Part shown: in pieces, positions 1 to 11,290 of the stretch
How the letters are laid out: each line of letters opens with the position of its first letter
How positions within the stretch are numbered: the stretch's first letter is position 1
Source of the DNA: Prionace glauca
Taxonomy: Eukaryota; Chordata; Chondrichthyes; Carcharhiniformes; Carcharhinidae
Assembly (NCBI GenBank): GCA_037974335.1
Contig: CM075744.1
Coordinates: 2,985,154-3,049,153 of the forward strand
Direction of reading: 5' to 3'
DNA length: 64,000 nt
Program-made: the position numbers and the translations under genes
Notes under the pieces: model-generated
The model's input: only the letters and a program-made list of their open reading frames with translations
What the model was told of the DNA's origin: nothing
The model's database searches: none

Positions 1-638
1 TGGCCTTCATAGCGAAGGGGATTGAATATAAAAGTAGGGAGGTCTTGCTGCAGCTGTATAGGGCATTGGTGAGGCCGCAGCTGGAGTACTGTGTGCAGTT
101 TTGGGCGTCGCACCTGCGCAAAGATATTTTGGCCCTGGAGGGAGTGCAGAGGAGGTTTACTAGGCTGATACCGGAGTTGAGGGGGTTGAGCTATGAGGAG
201 AGGCTGAATGAACTAGGCTTGTACTCGTTGGAGTTTAGAAGAATGAGGGGAGATCTCATTGAGACGTATAAGATGATGAATGGGATGGATAGGATAGAGG
301 TGGAGAGACTCTTCCCACTCAAAAAAGACAGTAGGACTAGGGGGCACAGCCTCAAGATAAAGGGGGGGGCGTTTTAGAACGGAGTTGAGGAGGAACTTCT
401 TCACTCAAAGGGTGGTGAATCTCTGGAATTCTCTACCCGTTGAAGTGGTGGAGGCTGCCTCGCTAAATATTTTCAAGAAGCGGGTTGATGGGTTTTTGAT
501 AAGAGAGGGGATTAAGGGTTATGGGGAGAGGGCCGGAATGTGGAACTGAGCCACGACAGATCAGCCATGATCTTATTGAATGGCGGGGCAGGCTCGAAGG
601 GCCAGATGGCCTACTCCTGCTCCTATTTCTTATGTTCT
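1..638 (+). mobile_element. CR1 LINE 3' fragment (tail type B)
   Basis: C-terminal part of a CR1 ORF2, truncated by the window edge, then the 3' UTR. Positions 45-377 read through the CR1 end block (LEYCVQFW, RRFTRLIPELRG, SYEERLN). A frame change at the G run near 362-370 interrupts the last part. The element ends in the short tail repeat TTATGTTCTTA at about 638. I call this tail type B to separate it from two other CR1 tails in the window. Confidence 0.93.
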
Positions 639-654
639 TATTAAGTTAACTTGC

Positions 655-780
655 TCTTTAGTACCCCAAGATGTGTAAGTTAGGATGATTTGTGGAGTAA
701 ATATGTGGATAACAGGTATGGGACTTGAGTAAAATGCTCTATCAGAATGGCCTCCTTCTGCACTGAAGGATTCTATGAAT
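655..780 (+). mobile_element. SINE 3' fragment (family 1)
   Basis: The 3' part of the main tRNA-headed SINE family: it holds the 'aagatgtgtaagtta' block, the 'ggcctccttctgcactg' block and a terminal 'attctatgaat'. The tRNA-like head is missing. It directly follows the CR1 tail. Confidence 0.7.
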
Positions 781-1107
781 CCACAAAACTGGGGCCAGGT
801 TCATACTAGTATGCTGAGTCCCTGGTTTCTGCTCAACTGTTTATGGGTTCAACAAGTGACATACATTTAGCAGGAATGAAAGAGGTGGGAATTGGAAAAA
901 TCTGGTCAGGCATCATAAACATCCTTGTTATGTGATGGACACCCAATGTGCTACCTGTATGGTTCTGTCTATTAATAATGTCTTAGCACCAGTAATAGCT
1001 AGCCGCTAGTATTTACTTCAGCTGATAGCAAGTGATTATGTTTGTTTGAAAACTGGAATTGCTAGAGTAGATAATGTTGTTCTATTGCTTCGAAAAATGA
1101 TTGAGCA
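781..1107. other. Unassigned intergenic or intronic stretch
   Basis: AT-rich sequence with no recognised repeat, exon or RNA gene. It may lie within the 5' introns of the archease gene whose exons begin at 3837. Confidence 0.4.
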
Positions 1108-1462
1108 ACTCGGGAGGCAATGGCCTAGTGGCATTATCGCTTAACTATTAATCCAGAAATTCAGCTAACGTTCTGGGGACCTGGGTTTGAATCCTGCCAT
1201 GGCAGATGGAGGAATTCGAAGTCAATAAAACATTTCTGGGATTAAGAATCTACTGATGACCATGAAACCATTGTCAATTGTTGGAAAAATCCATCTGGTT
1301 CACTGATGGCCTTTAGGGAAGGAAATTTGCCGCTCTTATTTGGTCTGGCCGACATCTGACTCCAGAGCCACAGTAATGTGGTTGGCTCTCAGCTGCCCTC
1401 TGAAATGGCCAAGCAACGCACTCAGTTCAAGGGCAACTAAGGATGGGCAATAAATGCTGTCA
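1108..1462 (+). mobile_element. SINE family 2, nearly full length
   Basis: A tRNA-headed SINE distinct from family 1. The head 'ggcctagtggcattatcgct' resembles a Pol III A box, and 'gggtttgaatcctgcc' a B box. The body runs through 'ccagagccacagtaatgtgg' and ends in 'ggatgggcaataaatgctg'. Related pieces are at 4933-5012, 40466-40602 and 61827-61957. Confidence 0.8.
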
Positions 1463-1483
1463 TATGTCGTGAAGACCGTATTG

Positions 1484-1795
1484 GAGAACATTTACCCAAA
1501 GATCAGAGGCTGAATGCCCATGACCGCTGAAGTGTTCGCCAACAGGAAGGGAACAGTCTTGCCTGGTAACTGTTGAGTGGTGTTCATTCATCCGTTGTCA
1601 TAGAGTCTCATGGTCTTCCCAATGTACCATGGTACCAATGTACCATGCAGACGCTACGACAATAGATGAATAAACACCACTCGACAATCACCAGGCAAGA
1701 CTGTTCTCTTCCTGTTGGTGAACATCTCGGAGGCCATGGGCATTCGGCCTCTGATCTTCGGGTATGCACTCTCCAAGGTGGCCTTCACAGCGCAC
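1484..1795. repeat. Imperfect inverted repeat, arms about 125 bp
   Basis: The stretch about 1484-1605 is repeated in inverted orientation at about 1660-1790 with some mismatches. The spacer of about 55 bp itself contains a small palindrome around 'gtaccatggtac'. The right arm reads as a 63-residue minus-strand ORF (1654-1845). A Penelope-like or foldback origin is possible, since a foldback-family fragment follows at 2095, but I cannot assign the family. Confidence 0.6.
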
Positions 1796-2094
1796 GATAG
1801 TGCAGAGTCACTGAGCAGATACTGATAGCCAAGTTCTGCACACATGAGGGTGGTCTCAACTGGGATCTGGGGTTCATGTCACACTATTTGAAACCCCCAT
1901 GACTCGCCTGAACTTTCAACATCTCATTTACTGTCCTGTCTGGAGACAATACACATATCTTTAACCTATGCTTAATGCTATCTCCACTCACATTATCTGC
2001 ACCTTTAAGACTTGATTAGCTGTAAAGACTCGCATTCTAATCAGTATTCTGTAAACTAAGTGTGTGCCTTTATATGCTCTGTTTGTGATCAGAA

Positions 2095-2240
2095 CTCCCC
2101 ACTCATCTGATGAAACGGCAAAGCCTTGAAAGCTAGTGGCGTTTACTACCACATAAACCTGTTGGACTCTAACCTGGTGTTGTGAGACTTCTTACTGTGT
2201 TTACCCCAATCCAATGCCAGCATCTCCACATTAATAAATG
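2095..2240 (+). mobile_element. Half copy of the palindromic/foldback repeat family
   Basis: It contains the hammerhead-like core CTGATGA, a hairpin with GGC/GCC pairing, then GAAA. The family end follows ('ataaacctgttggact', 'acctggtgttgtgagact'). Only one arm is present. Complete palindromic copies are at 6294-6531 and 60135-60592. Confidence 0.75.
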
Positions 2241-3836
2241 TTGGCAACGCCCATGTCCCATAAATGAATAGAAAAAAGCTGATGGATGAGCTCATGCATT
2301 GAGTCACACCAAGCTTTCAGTGCAAACATTTGCACAATAAGCCAAATGATAAATATTTTTATTTGTTTGCTTTGAGATCAACAAGGGACTTTTCTTTAAT
2401 TCCCACAATCTGCCATGGTATGTTGTTAACCAAATCCCTACCTGGTTAGAATGAAGCAACTAGTTTGACATTTATTTGAGTTGCGATCAGGGTGGGTTGG
2501 GCAAACACTGCTGTGGCTGTTAACCATTGTCTTTACATCAGAAATGTTAAAGTTCATTGAGGAACTCCCTGCAGGTGTTGGCTATGACCCAGCTTCAAAT
2601 AGAGCATTAGTGAAGACTAATGTTTGGTAGGATGGGTCCTGCACCATTGTATCCTGTTTCAAGTGTAATCATTTGGAATGTGCTGGGTGGATTCTTGCAT
2701 CTGTAGTGGCACAACAGAGTTAGTCATCTCACTGAAGGTGCAGAAGTTGAAATGCCACCCTATCCCTCTGATGGGGAGATTCCAATTAAAATTTACTCTC
2801 AGAATTGCGGGGTATTTGGTAGAGGTGTTCAGTTGCAAGCAGAAAAGCCTTGTTAACTCCTGGAACAGAATCCAGGCCTGTTTTCAACAGGTGTAAGTTT
2901 AGCTGTACCCCTGGAGATGAATTGCCGAACCAGCCTTGGAATGACTTCCCCGTAAGGTTTCACTGATAATTCCACCCAGGTTTGAGTCACCACTAACTGG
3001 AATAAGACCAGTGTTGCAGATTCACGTCATGCAAAGAATGGGAGTCACAATCTAGTGCCAATTAACCAAAGAAAATGGAGGTTCTGGCTGCAGCAAATGT
3101 ATATTCAGGTCTGGTGGCAGACATTCAGATCTGTCAATGGTAAACAAACAGAAGTCTAATGGTTTTGCAAATCTCTTAAACATACCCTCTCAAACACCCC
3201 CGAGACTTGAATTTTAAAAACTGTTCAGTGTGTTACATAACTCGAGCATTGTCTGTGTGTTGATTTGCGTTGCAATATCTTCAAAGCTCTGACACAATTT
3301 TTTTTGAGATTTTATTGCCTCAAGTATCTGGTGTGCAGTGACCCAATGGTAGTCAACAAAGAACTTCAATAAATAAACCCAAATTAACATCTATAACCAT
3401 GAGTAATGGTGTTACTCAGAACACAATTTGAATGAAAAGGCATTTGTTTTTTTTCTGTCAGATATTCACTATAAACTGATAACTGAATATCAGTCTTTGA
3501 ATAAGTTTGTACCTGCAACAAAAATGAGATATGCTAAAAGCATGCAACAGGTCAAATCAACATCTGTGATGTGGAGTGAACAGACGGGTTAATGTGTCAG
3601 GTGTAAGCTGTGTACAAAAACTCTAATTTCCATTATCTACATTTTGTTTTGCATGCCTTGAGGTGAAACATCATTGACCTTTTCAAGTGGCCGACTCTAG
3701 TTGGTCACCAGAATTCAGTATATCCTCTAGTATTTGTCCATGATTCTGGACGACTTGCTTGTACAATGTGAAATATAATACCAAGTAGTAATTTGAACCT
3801 AAATTTCATATTTTGTTTTTGTCTATTTTCTTCTAG
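2241..3836. other. Non-coding stretch upstream of archease exon
   Basis: Probably intron of the archease gene. I see no coding exon, RNA gene or recognisable transposon. The earlier archease exons (N-terminal half) were not found here and probably lie before the window. Confidence 0.5.
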
Positions 3837-3919
3837 GGCATGACATGTTGTCTCTGCTTTATAATTTCATGGATGAATGGCTCTATCGATTCAGCGCAGA
3901 CATGTTTTTCATTCCAAGG
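3837..3919 (+). CDS. ZBTB8OS: Archease exon (WL..FSAD..FIPR block)
   Basis: 83 nt, phase 1 at the start and phase 0 at the end. The acceptor is a pyrimidine tract plus 'ctag' and the donor is 'gtcagt'. It encodes 27 full codons, HDMLSLL to FFIPR. Confidence 0.95.
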
Positions 3920-6900
3920 GTCAGTAAATTGTTTTAAGATGGAAATAAGAAAGGAGTGAATTGACATTAGAATTTATCACATTAAGCTCTGTTTGTACAA
4001 CGAGTAGGAATGATTGAGAAAATTTGAGCTGTGTCTGATGGGCGCTGGGAAAGAAATGCAGTTCTGCAAATTTATATATCCTACTTGTTTTAAAGCTGCC
4101 TGAAAGCGCTCCAGTAGAGGCAGCTGGAATTATTTTATCTCACTTTGAGCTTGGGTTTTGTTGTGGTGCCAATAGGCTTGGCCGATACATTATACACAGC
4201 TAATGTTTATAAAAGTTACCCGGGATTGTGTCCCAAAGGACCTGATGAAGACAAGTTTAACATGCTTTCCAAGGAAACTGAACTTGCTCACCCAATAGTT
4301 CAGCTATTGAAGAGGGTGTGTAAATAAATGGAAGGTGCACATGTGGATGCCAAGGAAGGATCAGAACCTGCAGTTAATGATCTTATAGAGACGTGTAAGA
4401 TAATGAAGGGGATGGATAGGGTAGAGGTAGAGAGATTCTTCCCACTTAGAAAGGATAGCAGGACTAGAGGGCTTAGCCTCAAGGTAAGGGGGGGGCAGTT
4501 CAGATCAGAGTTGAAGAGGAACTTCTTCACTCAAAGGGTGGTGAATCTCTGGAATTCTCTGCCTGTTGAAGTGGTGGAGGCTACCTCGCTAAATATATTT
4601 AAGTCACAGGTAGATAGGTTTTTGATAGACAAGGGAATTAAGGGTTATGGGGAGGGAGCGGGAAAGTGGAACTGATCCACTTCAGATCAGCCATGATCTT
4701 ATTGAATGGCGGGGCATGCTCAAAGGGCTAGATGGCCGACTCCTGCTCCTATTTCTTATGTTCTTATCAAGACTAATTTTAACCTTCCAAATCCAGTGGG
4801 AAATTTGACCAGATTGGGTTTTTCATTCAGTTTTACACTGATTTTGATGGAGAGTAAAGTCAGGCAAGGTGTAAAATAGATAACCCATCCCATCAATTGG
4901 TTAGGTTGAAATGACCCCTTCTTACATTTACGATGCCTAGTGATATTATCGCTAGACGAATATTCCAGAAACTCAGCTGCTGTTCAGGGGAAAGTCACTC
5001 ATATCCTTTAGGGAAATGGGTACTGCAAAAAAACTTAGATAATTAAAATAAGTAAAGAGAGTATGACGGTGATGATGAGCTGTTTTCTTGAACTGCTGCA
5101 GTCCATGTGGCGTTGGTACACCCACAGAGCTACAGAGGGAGTTCCAAGTTTTTAGCACAATGACATTGAAGGAACAGCGAGTTATGTCCACGTCAGGGTG
5201 GTGAGTGTCGTGGAGGGGAATTTGCAGAGATAGTGTTCCCAAGTGCCTGCAGCTCTTATCCTTTTAGAGGACTGCAACCATGAGTTTGGAAGATGCTGTT
5301 TATGAAGTCTTGGTGAATTCATGCACTGCATCGTGTAGATGGTGAATAGGCTTTGCAGAGTCAAGAGGTGAATTGCTCACCAGGATTTCTAGCCTTTGAC
5401 CTGTTCTTATAGCAACAGTATTTATAAGACGGGTCCAGTTCAGTTTCTCGTCAGTGGTAACCGCAGGATGTTGATAGTAGAGGACTCAGTGATGGTAATG
5501 CATTTGAGTGTCATGGGGGATGGTTAGATTCTCTTGTTAGAGATGGTCATTGCCTGGCGCATGTGCTGCAAATGTTATTTGCCATTTGTTAGCCTTAGCC
5601 TGGATATTGTCCAGATCTTGCTGCATTTAACTGGGATTGCTTCAGCATTTGAGGAGTCATGAATGGTGTTGAATATTGTGCAATCATGGGTGAACATCCC
5701 CACTTCTGACCTTATATTGGAAGGAAGGTCATTGATGAAGCAGCTAAAGATGGTTGGGCCCAGGATACTGCCCTGAGGAACTGCTGCAGTGATGTCCTAG
5801 AGTTGAGATGATTGACTCCAATAATCACAATCATCTTCCTTTGCGGCAGGTATGATCCCAACCAGCAGTGTTTTCCCCTTGATTCCAGTTTTGCTATTAT
5901 CCATTGATGCCACACTTGGTCAAGGGCAGTCACTCAAACTTCATGTCTGGAGTTCAGCTCTTTTGTCCATGTTTGAATCAAAGCTTTAATGAAGTCAGGA
6001 GCTGAGTGACCGTGGCAGAACCCAATCTGAGCAATACTGAGCAGGTTGTTGCTGAGGCAGTGCCGATAGTGCTATTGATGATCCTCTCCATCATTTTACG
6101 GATGATCAAAAAATAGATTGATGGGGCAGTCATTAGACTGATTTAATTTGTCTTGCTTTTTGTGTACAGGACATAGCTGGACGATTTTCCACCTTGCCAG
6201 CTAGGTGTCGATGTTGTAGATGTACTGGAGCAGCCTGGCTAAGGGCATGACAAGTTCTGGAGTGCAAGTCTTCAGCGCTGTTGCTAAATTATTCATGATG
6301 TGGGTATGCCGGCGTTGGACTGGCGTAAACACAGTAAGAAGTCTGACAACACCAGGTTTTAGTCCAACCTATTTATTTGATAATATACTTACAAGCTTTC
6401 GGGGTTAGCCCCTTCGTCAGGTGTCTGAGGCCAGAACTCTTCATTCACCTGACGAAGGGGCTAACCCCGAAAGCTTGTAAGTATATTATCAAATAAATAG
6501 GTTGGACTAAAACCTGGTGTTGTCAGACTTTTTGCTAAATTATTGTCAGGGTTCATAGTATTTGCAATCTCCAGCGCTATCAGCTGTTTCTTAATATGTG
6601 GAGTGAATCAAATTAGCTGGAAGTCTGATATCTGTGATGCTGGGGACCTCGAGATGGATTCACCCAGCATTTTTGGCTGAAGATTGTTGCAAATGCTCCA
6701 GTCTTATCTTTTGCTGGCCTCCTTCATTGAGAATGGGGTTATTCTCCTGCAGTGAGTTTTAATTGTCCAACACAATTCGTTGCTGGATGTAGCAGGACTG
6801 CAGAACTTAGATCTGATTCATTGGCTCTGTTGCATTTTGCTTTCACTGTTGGGAGACTACTAGTCCTGTGTTGAAGCTTTATCAGGTTGATGATTTTTAG

Positions 6901-9900
6901 GTATGGCTGGTGTTGATCCTGGAATGCCTCCTGCACTCTTCATTCAGCCAGGGTTGATCCCCTGGCTTGACGATAATGGTAGAGTGGGGGATACTATCAA
7001 GCCATGAGGTTACATATTGTGGTTGAGTACAATTCCGCTGCTGCTGATGGCCCACAGTGCCTTATGGATGCCCAGTCTTGAGTTCCTGGATCTGTTCAAA
7101 ATCTATCCCATTAAGCACGGTGATAGTACCACACAACGTGATGGAGGGAATCCTCAACGTGAAGACAGGACTGTGTGGTGGTCACTCTTACTCATTCTGT
7201 CACGGACAGATGCATCTGTGACTGGCAGGTTGGTGAGGATGAGGTCAAGTATGTTTTTCCTTCATGTTTCCATCACCTGCTGCCACAGACCCAGTTCCAG
7301 CACTGATGTCCTTTAGGTCTTGACCAACTTGGCTTGTACTGCCTTTGTAATTAGGTAACTCGATATAGGCTGCAACTGGGAATTGGAACCTTATGACCTA
7401 GCTACTGCTTTGATCAACTTAACCATCAGAGGTGCTCTCATAACTCTAAATTTATTTTAAAAACTACAGTGTATTTTGACTGAACAGATAACCCAAGCAG
7501 CTGCAAAATAGCTGGGGTTTGCTTTTTAAATGTTGCTACAAAGCTTGCAGCCGTGGGTTTCTTCCAGATGCTCTGGTTTCCTCCCACAGTCCTAAGTGTG
7601 TAGGTTAGGTGGATTGGCCATGCTAAATTGCCTTTAGTGTCCCTTAGTGTAGATTAGTGGGATTAGCAGGATAAATATATGGGGTTACCGGGTAACCGCA
7701 GGCCTGGGTAGGATGCTGTGTCGGAGAGTGAGTGAACATAGAACATAGAATATTACAGCACAAACAGGCCCTTCGGCCCTCGAGTTGCGCCGATCGCATC
7801 AACCCCACCAATCTATAGACCTATCTATAACCCCCAATCCCATTAAACCCCATATACTCATCCAGAAGTCTTTTAAAAGACCCCAGCGAGTTCGCCTCCA
7901 CCACCGACGACGGCAGCCGATTCCAATCACTCACCACCCTCTGAGTGAAAAACTTACCCCTAACATCACCTCTGTACTTCCCTCCCCGCACCTTAAATCT
8001 GTGTCCTCTCGTAGTGACCATTTCAACCCGGGGAAATAGCCTCTGAGAGTCCACCCTATCTATTCCTCTCAACATTTTATAAACTTCTATCAGGTCGCCT
8101 CTCAACCTTCGCCTCTCCAGGGAAAAGAGTCCCAGCTCCCTCAACCTATCTTCATAAGGCATGCCTCCCAGTCCAGGCAACATCCTTGTAAATCTCCTCT
8201 GCACCCTTTCAATAGCTTCTACGTCTTTCCTATAGTGAGGCGACCAGAACTGCGCATAGTACTCCAAATGAGGCCTGACGAGGGTCCTGTAAAGTTGCAG
8301 CATTACCTCCCGACTCCTAAACTCAATCCCTCGATTAATGAAGGCCAGTACACCATACGCCTTCTTGACCACCTCCTCCACCTGCGAGGCCGATTTAAGA
8401 GTCCTGTGAACCCGGACCCCGAGATCCTTCTGCTCTTCAACGCTACTAAGACCCCTGCCCTTAATAGTGTAAGAGTGCAGACTCAATTGGCCATATTGTA
8501 GGGATCTGTGATTGTAAAATTTACCACAGTTTAGTAGGAAATTCTGATTTCTGATTCCTGTTAATAATTTTAAAGTTGCAATTCTAACTTTCTTGGTTTT
8601 CTCTTTTAGGAGATGAAAGTGATTTATTTGGATCGAGTTAATTTTAAGATTCGATCAATTGGGTACGTAGTGTATAACTTAAACTATTCAATATATTGAC
8701 CACTAATCTTAGCTGCTGGCAGGTTTGGGAAATTGACAATATCTGAGCCCAACTGGATACTCAAACCTTATACACATTCACTGGATTATCCCATTTCTAT
8801 TCCCCTGCCCCAGATTTAAATTATATTTTACAATTTTAACAGTTAAATGTTTTTACTCACTGGCAGGAAGCATTTTTCTACCCAAGATTTATTAAGTGAC
8901 ACGTCCCTGTTGTAGCCTCATTTTGGGCAGCACAGTGGGTTAGCACTGCTGCCTCACAGTGCCAGAGTCCCGGGTTCAGTTTTGGCCTTGGGTGACTGTC
9001 TGTGTGCAATTTGCACATTCTCCCCGTGTCTGCATGGGTTTCCTTTCCTCCCACAGCCCAAAGATGTGTAGGTTAAGTTGATTGGCCATGCTAAAATTGC
9101 CCCTCAGTGTCAGGAGGTTTAACAGAGTAAATACGTGGAGTTACAGGGATAGGGCCTAATGGGATTGTTGAGGCCGATTGTCTCCTTCTGCACTCTAGGG
9201 ATTCCATGGTTAGTGGGAAAAGTGTCAGCCAAATGCTGTTCCTTGCATGAAAGAACTCAGTCCCTGATTGAGACCAGCTTTATAACAGAAGTCTAAGACT
9301 GAACTGTCTTGTTCCTGCAGTGAGACAATGTAGAAGCAGACATATAGACTGCGGAAAATGCCAAGAAATGGGGATAGGATAGCATTTGGAGTTTCAGCCG
9401 ATTATTAATACTGTTTATGTTCCAAGCTGAGCCATTTTAAACACTTTAAAAAAACTATTCCCATTGGTATAGCAACGGGTGCAGATTTATTATTTCAGGC
9501 ATAACTGCAATCTCAATCACTGCTGGAAAATGCTGATGGGATGAGAACCCTTTTCACAGTGATTTAAATAGTTTGTTTGCGTGAACTTGCTCTATTCAGT
9601 GGCTATTCTATTTGGTATTGCGAGTTAATGTTTTGCCATTTTCCTTGCATTTGTTTAATCTTTGAGAAAAGGATGAAGAAATCCAATGAGTGGATTGAGA
9701 ATTGGTGTTTTTTGTTTCTGTTTTAATAAGATGTAAGCATTAAAAATTGATTTAACATTACACACAGACTATTAGCGCATGTGCTTAGGGTCTAACTCAT
9801 ATGCCCTTTTGGGCAGTGGAATTCATAATGCTTTAAAAGTTAAGCCAATTGAAATTCATTTAAATTTGTCCATTGAACTAGTGTTTTAGCAATCAAGACA

Positions 9901-10212
9901 AAATATGCTTCCTAATGGAAGGCTCGTAATAAGATGGTTGTTTGTAAGTTGATGCCTCATGGTTCACTTAAAAAAGGTGCTTTTTATTTTCTGAAAGGTG
10001 GGGAGAAGAGTTTGATTTGGCCAAACATCCACAGGTAAGACTGGAACATTTCAATTTTAACTTGACACATTTCCTCTAGTCGAGGAATTACAAGTGAAAT
10101 TGACCCAACTATTTCTCTTTTACAGGGCACTGAAGTCAAAGCTATCACCTACTCAGCGATGCAGATTCACGAGGATGAAAAGCCTCAAATTTTTGTCATA
10201 ATTGATATTTGA
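3837..10212 (+). CDS. ZBTB8OS: Archease (tRNA-splicing ligase cofactor), last four exons
   Basis: Archease activates the RTCB tRNA ligase complex in tRNA splicing and in XBP1 mRNA splicing. Four exons join in frame: 3837-3919, 8610-8662, 9998-10034 and 10126-10212, giving the C-terminal 84 or so residues. They read from HDMLSLLYNFMDEWLYRFSA through RSIGWGEEFDLAKHPQ to GTEVKAITYSAMQ and the ending FVIIDI-stop, which is the conserved end of vertebrate archease (residues recalled from the family, not searched). All internal junctions have AG/GT sites and matching phases. The N-terminal exons are outside the window or unseen. Introns are filled with SINEs, CR1, a Jockey/L2-like LINE and a foldback element. 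One oddity is Met where mammals have Glu in the SADxFFIPR block. Confidence 0.95.
4372..4769 (+). mobile_element. CR1 LINE 3' fragment (tail type B)
   Basis: The last part of ORF2 reads through 4328-4675 (DLIETCKIMKGMDRVEVERF, FFTQRVVNLWNSLPVEVV), then the 3' UTR ends in TTATGTTCTTA. 5' truncated. It sits in the archease intron in sense orientation. Confidence 0.9.
4933..5012 (+). mobile_element. SINE family 2 fragment
   Basis: 'cctagtgatattatcgctag' followed by 'ccagaaactcagct' matches the head of the family 2 SINE at 1108. A short middle piece follows, then an A-run. Confidence 0.55.
5025..7325 (-). mobile_element. Antisense Jockey/L2-like LINE fragment
   Basis: Minus-strand pieces of a non-LTR reverse transcriptase. 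5712-5933 reads ALDQVWHQWIIAKLESRG followed by the SYLPQRKM block typical of the RT palm. 4973-5242 reads the C-terminal TWNSLCSSVGVPTPHGL region. Further sequence to about 7325 matches the part ahead of the RT. Many stops and frame breaks show that it is old. A recent 238-bp foldback element (6294-6531) is inserted in it. The clade is uncertain within the Jockey/L2/CR1 group. Confidence 0.8.
6294..6531. mobile_element. Palindromic foldback element with 13-bp target duplication
   Basis: Two 83-bp arms (6341-6423 and 6446-6528) are perfect reverse complements around a 22-bp spacer. The insert is flanked by the direct repeat TTGCTAAATTATT at 6281-6293 and 6532-6544, so its boundaries are clear. 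The right arm holds CTGACGA, a hairpin with GGGG/CCCC pairing, then GAAA, a hammerhead-like core. Perfect arms imply recent insertion or recent arm correction. A Penelope-like origin is an inference. Confidence 0.85.
7545..7735 (+). mobile_element. SINE family 1, 3' half
   Basis: It has the 'tctggtttcctcccacagtc' block, 'gattggccatgctaaattgc' and 'gatgctgtgtcggagag'. The tRNA head is absent. It directly precedes the antisense CR1 tail. Confidence 0.8.
7736..8500 (-). mobile_element. CR1 LINE 3' fragment (tail type C)
   Basis: The minus-strand ORF at 7821-8486 (221 aa) is open through the end of CR1 ORF2 (LVRPHLEYYAQFWSPHYRKD, RRFTRMLPGLGG, FFTQRVVSDWNRLPSSVV). It is followed by a 3' UTR with 'gggccgaagggcctg' and a GTTCTATGTTC tail. 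The long open frame makes it relatively young. 5' truncated. Confidence 0.93.
8610..8662 (+). CDS. ZBTB8OS: Archease exon (KV..DRVNFKIRSIG)
   Basis: 53 nt: 17 codons, EMKVIYLDRVNFKIRSI, plus two bases of Gly. The acceptor is 'ctcttttag' and the donor 'gtacgt'. Confidence 0.95.
8923..9215 (+). mobile_element. SINE family 1, full length
   Basis: The tRNA-like head 'gggcagcacagtgggttagc' has an A-box-like start, and 'cccgggttcagttttgg' is the B-box region. The body then runs through 'ttgcacattctccccgtgtc', 'cctcccacagcccaaagatg' and 'tccttctgcactctaggg'. Confidence 0.88.
9216..9997. other. Archease intron sequence
   Basis: AT-rich sequence between the SINE and the next exon, with no recognised repeat or exon. 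Confidence 0.5.
9998..10034 (+). CDS. ZBTB8OS: Archease microexon (WGEEFDLAKHPQ)
   Basis: A 37-nt exon with AG acceptor and 'gtaaga' donor. The first G completes the Gly of the previous exon, followed by 12 codons. Confidence 0.95.
10126..10212 (+). CDS. ZBTB8OS: Archease terminal coding exon
   Basis: 28 codons, GTEVKAITYSAMQIHEDEKP then QIFVIIDI, and TGA. The acceptor is 'tctcttttacag'. The acidic-isoleucine C terminus is the hallmark end of archease. Confidence 0.96.
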   Translation, partial: GTEVKAITYSAMQIHEDEKPQIFVIIDI

Positions 10213-11290
10213 ACTTTATTTAAATGTTTTGAATGGTTTTCTGTATATTTCAAAAGATGTACAGCAGAGAGTGAATCTTTATCTTTTTATTGAACTGTTA
10301 TCGAGTATATAAATAAGATAAGTGCCACAATCAGGAGAACTGTCCCTTTTATTTATGATTAACACACACACAGCGTTGAAAGAACTTGCTGTACCAGAAG
10401 GCAAATAGAAAGTCTGGATTTTCGATAGTTTACTTCCTTTTTGGTGAAATGTAATCAGAATGGGTGATTTAGCAGGTTATAAATGGGCCTACTGTAGCGA
10501 AGGGGCATGTTCCATCTACTGGAAATGTTGGCTTCTCATGCGATAGATCAATCAACAACAAGTGTGGCAGCTCTGAATTTACCATCTGGTTTTAATTTTT
10601 TTTTACATAATTTTCACTCCTTTGAAATGAATGAATATGTTTCATTTCCTTCAACTGACAGAACTGGCATCATCGATAGTATGTTTGACGGCCGTGCTTG
10701 AAGATTGACTGAGTTACTGTTATTGTTGGTGAAGATGCACAGAGTGTGTTCTTATTAGATGTGAAACTTTAATGAAATGAAAATCACCTGACTGAGAGAT
10801 CGGAATATTTCTCTCCAGTGAATCCCAAATCATTTCGCTGGCAGTGCAATAGGAATGACTTTTCAATAACAGCAATGTGATGTCACCATAGAATTTATAT
10901 TTAGTGCTAATGATTTGTGATATAAAAAAATAAACCGTTATCAAACTTTTATAAGCATTTAATATTAAATATAGGCTTGGAATAATCACAGCGTTAAAAC
11001 CTTCCCAGTGGTAATGCACAAGAATCGAATTGTATCAATATAAAAATCATTGAGGATGGTGGGGCAGATTTCTTAATCCTTTTATTAATCCATAATTAAA
11101 ATTGAGTTTATTTCTTTAAAACAAAGTTCTCAGAATTATTTACAAAAGCTCTTTGACAGCACTGATTTTTGATTACTTCATAAACCTGTAATGTTTATGC
11201 CTCTGCAATTGTGCTGAATAATTATTTGAGGTGTTGGGATTTTCTTTAAAATGTTTTAAAATGTACAATAAAGTTATTAAAATGTGTTTA
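10213..11290 (+). other. ZBTB8OS: Archease 3' UTR
   Basis: AT-rich, repeat-free sequence after the stop codon. The best polyadenylation signal is AATAAA at 11267-11272, followed by a GT-rich stretch. The UTR extent is inferred. Confidence 0.6.
11267..11272 (+). promoter_or_regulatory. ZBTB8OS: Candidate polyadenylation signal of archease
   Basis: AATAAA at the end of a repeat-free 1 kb UTR, with 'gtgtttataatggtcttgtt' just downstream as a possible GU-rich element. Confidence 0.55.

Noticed and set aside
1108-1462. tRNA gene
   Set aside because: The A-box- and B-box-like parts belong to a SINE with a long non-tRNA body and no cloverleaf.
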